A stretch of DNA of 8,474 nucleotides from assembly GCA_030628305.1 (NCBI GenBank), contig DAOVRE010000055.1, forward strand, positions 1-8,474, written 5' to 3'. Source of the stretch: Candidatus Heimdallarchaeota archaeon. GTDB taxonomy: Archaea > Asgardarchaeota > Heimdallarchaeia > Heimdallarchaeales > Heimdallarchaeaceae. Of the stretch, positions 6,098 to 8,474 are shown piece by piece (positions within the stretch are counted from its first letter, which is position 1; each line of letters starts with the position of its first letter). The notes under the pieces were generated by a model. That model searched no databases, was not told where the DNA came from, and saw only the letters and a list, made by a program, of their open reading frames with translations. The position numbers were made by a program, and so were the translations under genes.

Positions 6098-6529
6098 CTA
6101 TAACCCTAATTTTCCTAAAATTGAGCTATATTTTTCTTTAATGGATTCATACCTTTCCTTAGATGACATGCCTAAGAGGTAAAGTTGTTCTTCATTTTCC
6201 AATCTTCTTGAATAATCATCTTTTAAAGATGTAACAAACTCTTCAATGGAATCTTGTATATTTGACATCAGGTCAACGCTTGGTTCCGGGATTGTGTAGA
6301 GGTATTTCAGTGTGGGATAAGTATCAGCTATTCTTTCAATCAATCCAATATCCAGCATTTGTTTCAAATGTTTCTCAACTGCTGGACGCGATATTGCTAA
6401 CTCCTTTGTTAATTCATCAGCAGTTAGTTTCATATTGCTAAGTAGAGCAAGTATTTTTCTTCTCGTTCCATCTCGTAAAATTGAATAAATTTGATCTATT
6501 ATCTGAAAATCCTTCTCCTCTTTATTCAT
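6098..6529 (-). CDS. ArsR-like winged-helix transcriptional regulator
   Basis: A 143-residue protein with an ArsR-type winged HTH: helices from about residue 10, then Leu-Thr-Ala-Asp-Glu-Leu (35-40) leading into the turn and recognition helix ISRPAVEKHLKQMLD (46-60), and a wing with LIERIADTYPTLKYLYTI (63-80). Residues ~83-143 are strongly charged and helical, probably a dimerisation coiled coil. No Cys metal-sensing motif is present, so the effector is unknown. The ATG at 6529 is preferred over an upstream TTG at 6535. The gene ends in TAG, with a TGA two codons later. It leads an operon with the MCT-1-like gene and is divergent from the long repeat-protein gene. A palindrome in the shared promoter region is a candidate binding site. 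Confidence 0.85.
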   Translation of the reverse strand: MNKEEKDFQIIDQIYSILRDGTRRKILALLSNMKLTADELTKELAISRPAVEKHLKQMLDIGLIERIADTYPTLKYLYTIPEPSVDLMSNIQDSIEEFVTSLKDDYSRRLENEEQLYLLGMSSKERYESIKEKYSSILGKLGL

Positions 6530-6553
6530 GGTCAATTCTTTATTGCCACGGTT

Positions 6554-6565
6554 CCTTAAATTATT
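6554..6565 (-). promoter_or_regulatory. Candidate TATA box of the winged-HTH operon
   Basis: On the minus strand these bases read AATAATTTAAGG. The core AATTTAAG lies about 26-33 nt before the ATG at 6529, so the transcript would begin within a few nt of the start codon and be nearly leaderless. Support is composition and spacing only. Confidence 0.4.
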
Positions 6566-6620
6566 GTCGGTTGATAGTTGTTCTTGTGAAATAGAGCGTT
6601 TAGAGATAATCTTTGAAGGG

Positions 6621-6642
6621 TTTTAAGCTGTTGCAACAACAG
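6621..6642 (+). promoter_or_regulatory. TATA-like box and palindromic operator candidate before the repeat-protein gene
   Basis: TTTTAAG (6621-6627) is followed directly by CTGTTGCAACAACAG (6628-6642). Within it, TGTTGCAACA (6629-6638) is a perfect 10-bp palindrome, and CTGTTG/CAACAG also form a 6-bp inverted repeat. With normal archaeal spacing, transcription would start near 6650, so a protein bound here would sit between the TATA box and the start site, a typical repressor position. The adjacent winged-HTH gene is the natural candidate for the binding protein; this is inference. Confidence 0.45.
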
Positions 6643-6685
6643 TAAGTATTAATTGCTATCAATGGACTCTTGAGATATAAACAAA

Positions 6686-6690
6686 GAGGG
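6686..6690 (+). promoter_or_regulatory. Shine-Dalgarno of the long repeat-protein gene
   Basis: GAGGG lies 7 nt before the ATG at 6698. It fixes the start, because an in-frame TGA at 6671-6673 leaves no other start codon upstream. Confidence 0.6.
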
Positions 6691-6697
6691 TTTTATA

Positions 6698-8474
6698 ATG
6701 AAAGCTACGATACATTTAGAAGAACATGTTGAAATAAAAGTAGGACCTAAAGATGAGGTTGTTACAACAGAATCAAGAGGTGTTTTGAAGGTTATTAACC
6801 CAAGCAAATCTACAACATTATGGGGAATTGAACTGAAAGCTGATTTCAGTGATGATGTGGATGAGATACCAGTTACAAACATCCCGCACGTAGAAGCAGG
6901 TAAAGAACATCTTGTTGAGTATACAACAAAGAATGAACCAGCAATCAGGATAACAGAGGTTTATGATACTGATTACAAGGGAGATGAAATAAACTCCTTG
7001 AATAAGGACTTGATTTTTAATTTGGATCAAACACTCGCATTTCAGATTACTGTTAAAAATAATTATGATACAAAAATCAAAAATTTGGCAGTCGAAAAGC
7101 ACTTTCCTTTAGATACAAGAGATATAAGAGCAATAGAGCCATATCCTGGAGACACAACAATTGTAGAAGGTGAAAGAATTGCAAATTGGGTAATTCCTGA
7201 ACTAGAAGCTGGAGGAATTGCAATTGTTACAATTGCTTGTACTATAAAACCAACAAATGTACAACCATACAAAAATGGAATTATAACAGCAAGATGTGAA
7301 ACAGAGATCAAAATGAGTTCATTGAAGCCAGTGTTAGATGGCGATTGTGATAATGTGGATTTAGGTGTAGAAGTTATTGAAACAGCAGAACCCAATCAAT
7401 GGAAACTCAGTATGGGGTTAAGAAACGCAAGTGAGTTTGAAATATTGTTAAAGTATGTTAAAATAGAAGTTAATGGCGAAGAAAAATATTTCAAAGAACC
7501 TATGCTTGAATTAGAAGGAAATCTTGATGAACCAATCTGGAAAGAGCAGATTACAATTGAATCTTCAACATTTCCTGAAATAACTAAGAAGTTTGATTAT
7601 ACAGCGCTTTTCAAAATAACTGAACACTCAACAATAGCTTATGAAAAAGCGAGTGACCAAATATTCATTGTAAAAGCTGGAGCGTCCAAACTATTTGATC
7701 CAGTAGAAGTAACGACTTATGCATTTTCAGACATAATAGCAACAATTGATGTCACAAATACTGGGTCTGCTACAATTGGCAAAATAGAAATTGAGGATTC
7801 AATACCAAGTTACTTTGATGTTAAAATAGTAACAGCAGAATCATCTGGTAGAGAGGTTGAAATTGTTTTCGAAGAAGAGTCTAAAGAAGAAATCAAACCA
7901 ACAATCGAAGACAGAGAAACTGCAACTTTCGAAGAAATCGAGAAAGAAGATGATTATGTTGAAGAAGTCGAAGATGAAGATGTTAAAAACTACTTAGAGA
8001 ACATTTCGGAAGGTATTGAGAAGGAAAGAGTTTACAATTATGTTATTGAAAATCTCAAATTAGATCCAGGTCAAACAGTGAAAATTAAAGCTGTTTGTAT
8101 TGCTGACAAACCTAGAATTGAAGGTAGCCATTCAGCACCCGCTACAATCAAAGCATATGCCGAGCACCCAGCTAAACCTTTTGTAACAGATGCTCGATCT
8201 GATGGAAAGGTTCCAACAATAGTTGTACAATTTAAGCAAAGATCATACAAAATAACATCAATTTTCACAAAGCAAGCAGACGATAGTTACAATGTTGAGA
8301 TACCAATAACAAATACAGGAGACGTTCCTTTAGATAATGTTACTCTCATCCAACCTATTTTCTCTGCTGAATTTGTAGATCATACTCCTCCAACTGTTGA
8401 TGTATCTGTTGAATCATCCAATGTCAAATGTGTGATAAAACGAATAAATTCAGGTGAAACAATAACAATCAACC
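6698..8474 (+). CDS. Long tandem beta-sandwich repeat protein, no signal peptide (3' end outside window)
   Basis: An open frame of 592 codons with no stop before the right edge, so the C-terminus is missing. I do not recognise a named family. The chain is built of recurring beta-sandwich units like CARDB/DUF11 domains. A strand with a conserved Asn recurs at 31-47 (KVINPSKSTTLWGIELK), 115-132, 235-257, 347-366 (VTNTGSATIGKIEIED) and 532-550 (ITNTGDVPLDNVTL). A Gly-containing 'Leu/Val-x-x-Gly-x' strand follows at 65-77, 168-184, 454-468 and 583-592. Such repeats are usual in secreted or surface proteins, yet the N-terminus is charged and has no signal peptide or membrane helix, and the upstream TGA rules out a longer start. 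An acidic stretch (392-446) interrupts the fourth unit. Few cysteines are seen (181, 200, 217, 467, 578). The role is unknown; a scaffold or binding protein is possible. The coding call is firm, the fold call moderate. Confidence 0.8.
   Translation, partial: MKATIHLEEHVEIKVGPKDEVVTTESRGVLKVINPSKSTTLWGIELKADFSDDVDEIPVTNIPHVEAGKEHLVEYTTKNEPAIRITEVYDTDYKGDEINSLNKDLIFNLDQTLAFQITVKNNYDTKIKNLAVEKHFPLDTRDIRAIEPYPGDTTIVEGERIANWVIPELEAGGIAIVTIACTIKPTNVQPYKNGIITARCETEIKMSSLKPVLDGDCDNVDLGVEVIETAEPNQWKLSMGLRNASEFEILLKYVKIEVNGEEKYFKEPMLELEGNLDEPIWKEQITIESSTFPEITKKFDYTALFKITEHSTIAYEKASDQIFIVKAGASKLFDPVEVTTYAFSDIIATIDVTNTGSATIGKIEIEDSIPSYFDVKIVTAESSGREVEIVFEEESKEEIKPTIEDRETATFEEIEKEDDYVEEVEDEDVKNYLENISEGIEKERVYNYVIENLKLDPGQTVKIKAVCIADKPRIEGSHSAPATIKAYAEHPAKPFVTDARSDGKVPTIVVQFKQRSYKITSIFTKQADDSYNVEIPITNTGDVPLDNVTLIQPIFSAEFVDHTPPTVDVSVESSNVKCVIKRINSGETITIN

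Noticed and set aside
6649..7395. Several minus-strand ORFs of 77-110 codons
   Set aside because: They are shadows of the long + strand repeat protein, which has a Shine-Dalgarno motif and coherent repeats.
1..8474. tRNA, rRNA, CRISPR or mobile element
   Set aside because: The gaps between genes are all under 180 nt and show no cloverleaf, regular repeat array, transposase or terminal repeats.

Overview
The window is AT-rich and dense in coding sequence, and it reads as archaeal. It carries an aCPSF1/FttA-type termination nuclease with N-terminal KH domains, a UPF0179 protein, a NIP7-like PUA protein, an MCT-1-like PUA protein and an FKBP with an insert-in-flap domain. Start sites have either GGTGA-type Shine-Dalgarno motifs or TATA-like boxes about 25 nt upstream. 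A more exact lineage (for example an Asgard group) is only a guess. No rRNA, tRNA, CRISPR array, insertion sequence or gene-free stretch over 300 bases was seen.

Layout, left to right: an HD-domain phosphohydrolase (+); an FKBP-type prolyl isomerase (+) convergent with a Cys-rich UPF0179 protein (-); an overlapping pair of a NOL1/NOP2/Sun m5C RNA methyltransferase and a NIP7-like PUA protein (+); aCPSF1/FttA (+), interrupted by one in-frame TAG; convergent with it, an operon of an ArsR-like winged-HTH regulator followed by an MCT-1-like PUA protein (-). Divergent from the regulator is a long ORF (+) that runs off the right edge. It has at least 592 residues of tandem beta-sandwich repeats and no signal peptide.

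Most genes with a recognisable role act on RNA or gene expression: RNA modification and large-subunit assembly (NOP2-like plus NIP7-like), transcription termination (FttA) and probably translation (MCT-1-like).

The strongest anomaly is the TAG at codon 160 of aCPSF1. The reading frame on both sides is the same and stays homologous through the stop. All metal-binding and beta-CASP residues downstream are intact. There is no ATG, GTG or TTG between the stop and the conserved start of the nuclease domain. The options are UAG decoding (readthrough, suppressor tRNA or pyrrolysine), a genuinely split two-subunit enzyme restarting at a non-canonical codon, a recent nonsense mutation, or a sequencing/assembly error. 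The second most interesting item is the signal-less repeat protein, whose promoter carries a 10-bp perfect palindrome and lies divergent to a winged-HTH gene.
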